From positions 124,001-188,000 of the forward strand of contig JACKHB010000006.1 in the NCBI GenBank assembly GCA_020639195.1: a stretch of DNA of 64,000 bases. Direction: 5' to 3'. The notes beneath the pieces are model-generated. The model worked only from the letters and a program-made list of their open reading frames with translations. It did not search any database and was not told where the DNA came from. The position numbers were made by a program, and so were the translations under genes. This DNA comes from Phycisphaeraceae bacterium (GTDB lineage: Bacteria; Planctomycetota; Phycisphaerae; Phycisphaerales; UBA1924). This document shows, piece by piece, positions 63,686 to 64,000 of this stretch (position 1 is its first letter; the number at the start of each line of letters is the position of its first letter).

Positions 63686-64000
63686 TCAGGAGACGATCGA
63701 GCCCGGCGCGATGTCTGATATTGGAGCGAGCACGACGACGCTGCGTTCGTCGCTGCCCTTGGCGGCGTCGCTGGCGGCCAGAAGCATGCCGCGAGACTCT
63801 TCGCCGCGGATCGTGCGCGGTGCGAGATTCGCAACGATGACGATGAGCCGGCCCACGAGATCTTCCGGGCGATACTGGGCGCGGATTCCGGCGCAGATCT
63901 GGCGAGGTTCGCCGGACCCGTCGTCCACGGCGAGCTTAAGCAGGCGATCGGCGTTGGGGTGAGGCTCGGCCTGCACCACCCGTGCGATGCGCAGATCGAC
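63686..64000 (-). CDS. tRNA-binding (OB-fold) domain, C-terminal part of a MetRS-type protein (5' truncated by window)
   Basis: The frame is open to the window edge. VDLRIARVVQAEPHPNADRLLKLAVDDG, RQICAGIRAQYRPEDLVGRLIVIVANLAPR and GMLLAAS are the conserved segments of the tRNA-binding domain found at the end of methionyl-tRNA synthetase (MetG) and in stand-alone CsaA-like proteins. The rest lies outside, so which of the two it is cannot be told, though the MetG pattern fits well. Confidence 0.88.
   Translation of the reverse strand, partial: VDLRIARVVQAEPHPNADRLLKLAVDDGSGEPRQICAGIRAQYRPEDLVGRLIVIVANLAPRTIRGEESRGMLLAASDAAKGSDERSVVVLAPISDIAPGSIVS

Overview
The window looks like a chromosomal segment of a GC-rich bacterium of the Planctomycetota, most plausibly class Phycisphaerae. 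The assignment is an inference from gene content: several DUF1080 (3-keto-disaccharide hydrolase-like) proteins, exported Gfo/Idh/MocA oxidoreductases with twin-arginine signals, HEAT-repeat and lipoprotein genes of unknown function, ECF sigma modules and a prepilin-like protein next to a sigma factor. Housekeeping genes (trpB, pyrG, mnmG, trxB, rpmI-rplT, galK, ald, a metG-like end) are scattered among accessory genes. I saw no rRNA, tRNA, CRISPR array, transposase or prophage.

Layout. 1-10.2 kb: S9 peptidase end, lipoprotein, a phosphatase/cytochrome-c fusion, UMF1-type MFS, HEAT and TPR proteins, trpB, a degenerate kinase. 10.2-15.3 kb: a two-gene unit of an exported oxidoreductase and a 1252-residue HEAT/DUF1080x2 protein. 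15.6-21.6 kb: KamA-like radical SAM enzyme, MFS, methyltransferase and an OpuC-type ABC importer whose binding protein and permease are fused. 21.6-27.5 kb: a divergent locus with two exported oxidoreductases and an SUMF1-like protein on one strand, and a secreted ApbE-DUF1080-ThuA triple fusion on the other; together these suggest extracytoplasmic oxidation and cleavage of sugars via 3-keto intermediates. 27.6-32.5 kb: small protein, class V aminotransferase, P-loop protein, beta-helix protein and an isolated fused TssB-TssC (contractile sheath) gene. 32.5-45.4 kb: two M1 aminopeptidases, pyrG, M32 carboxypeptidase, CHAD protein, trxB, a secreted unknown protein and ald. 45.9-54 kb: unknown exported proteins, a primary-like sigma factor with an operator-like palindrome and a terminator, a UVR-motif protein, a Kef-type antiporter and mnmG. 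54-64 kb: TMEM175-like channel and GNAT, galK, M50 protease, L20/L35, two ECF sigma modules and the end of a tRNA-binding-domain protein.

Expression signals fall into two classes. Genes inside same-strand runs usually have a clear AAGGAG-type ribosome binding site. Many first genes after a strand change have none and instead carry a TA(C/G)nnT hexamer 5-9 nt before the start codon, as expected for leaderless transcripts. I found eleven such cases; this is one of the most consistent unexplained patterns in the window. The other leading candidates for something new are the orphan TssB-TssC fusion at 31071-32546 and the ApbE-DUF1080-ThuA fusion at 25218-27527.
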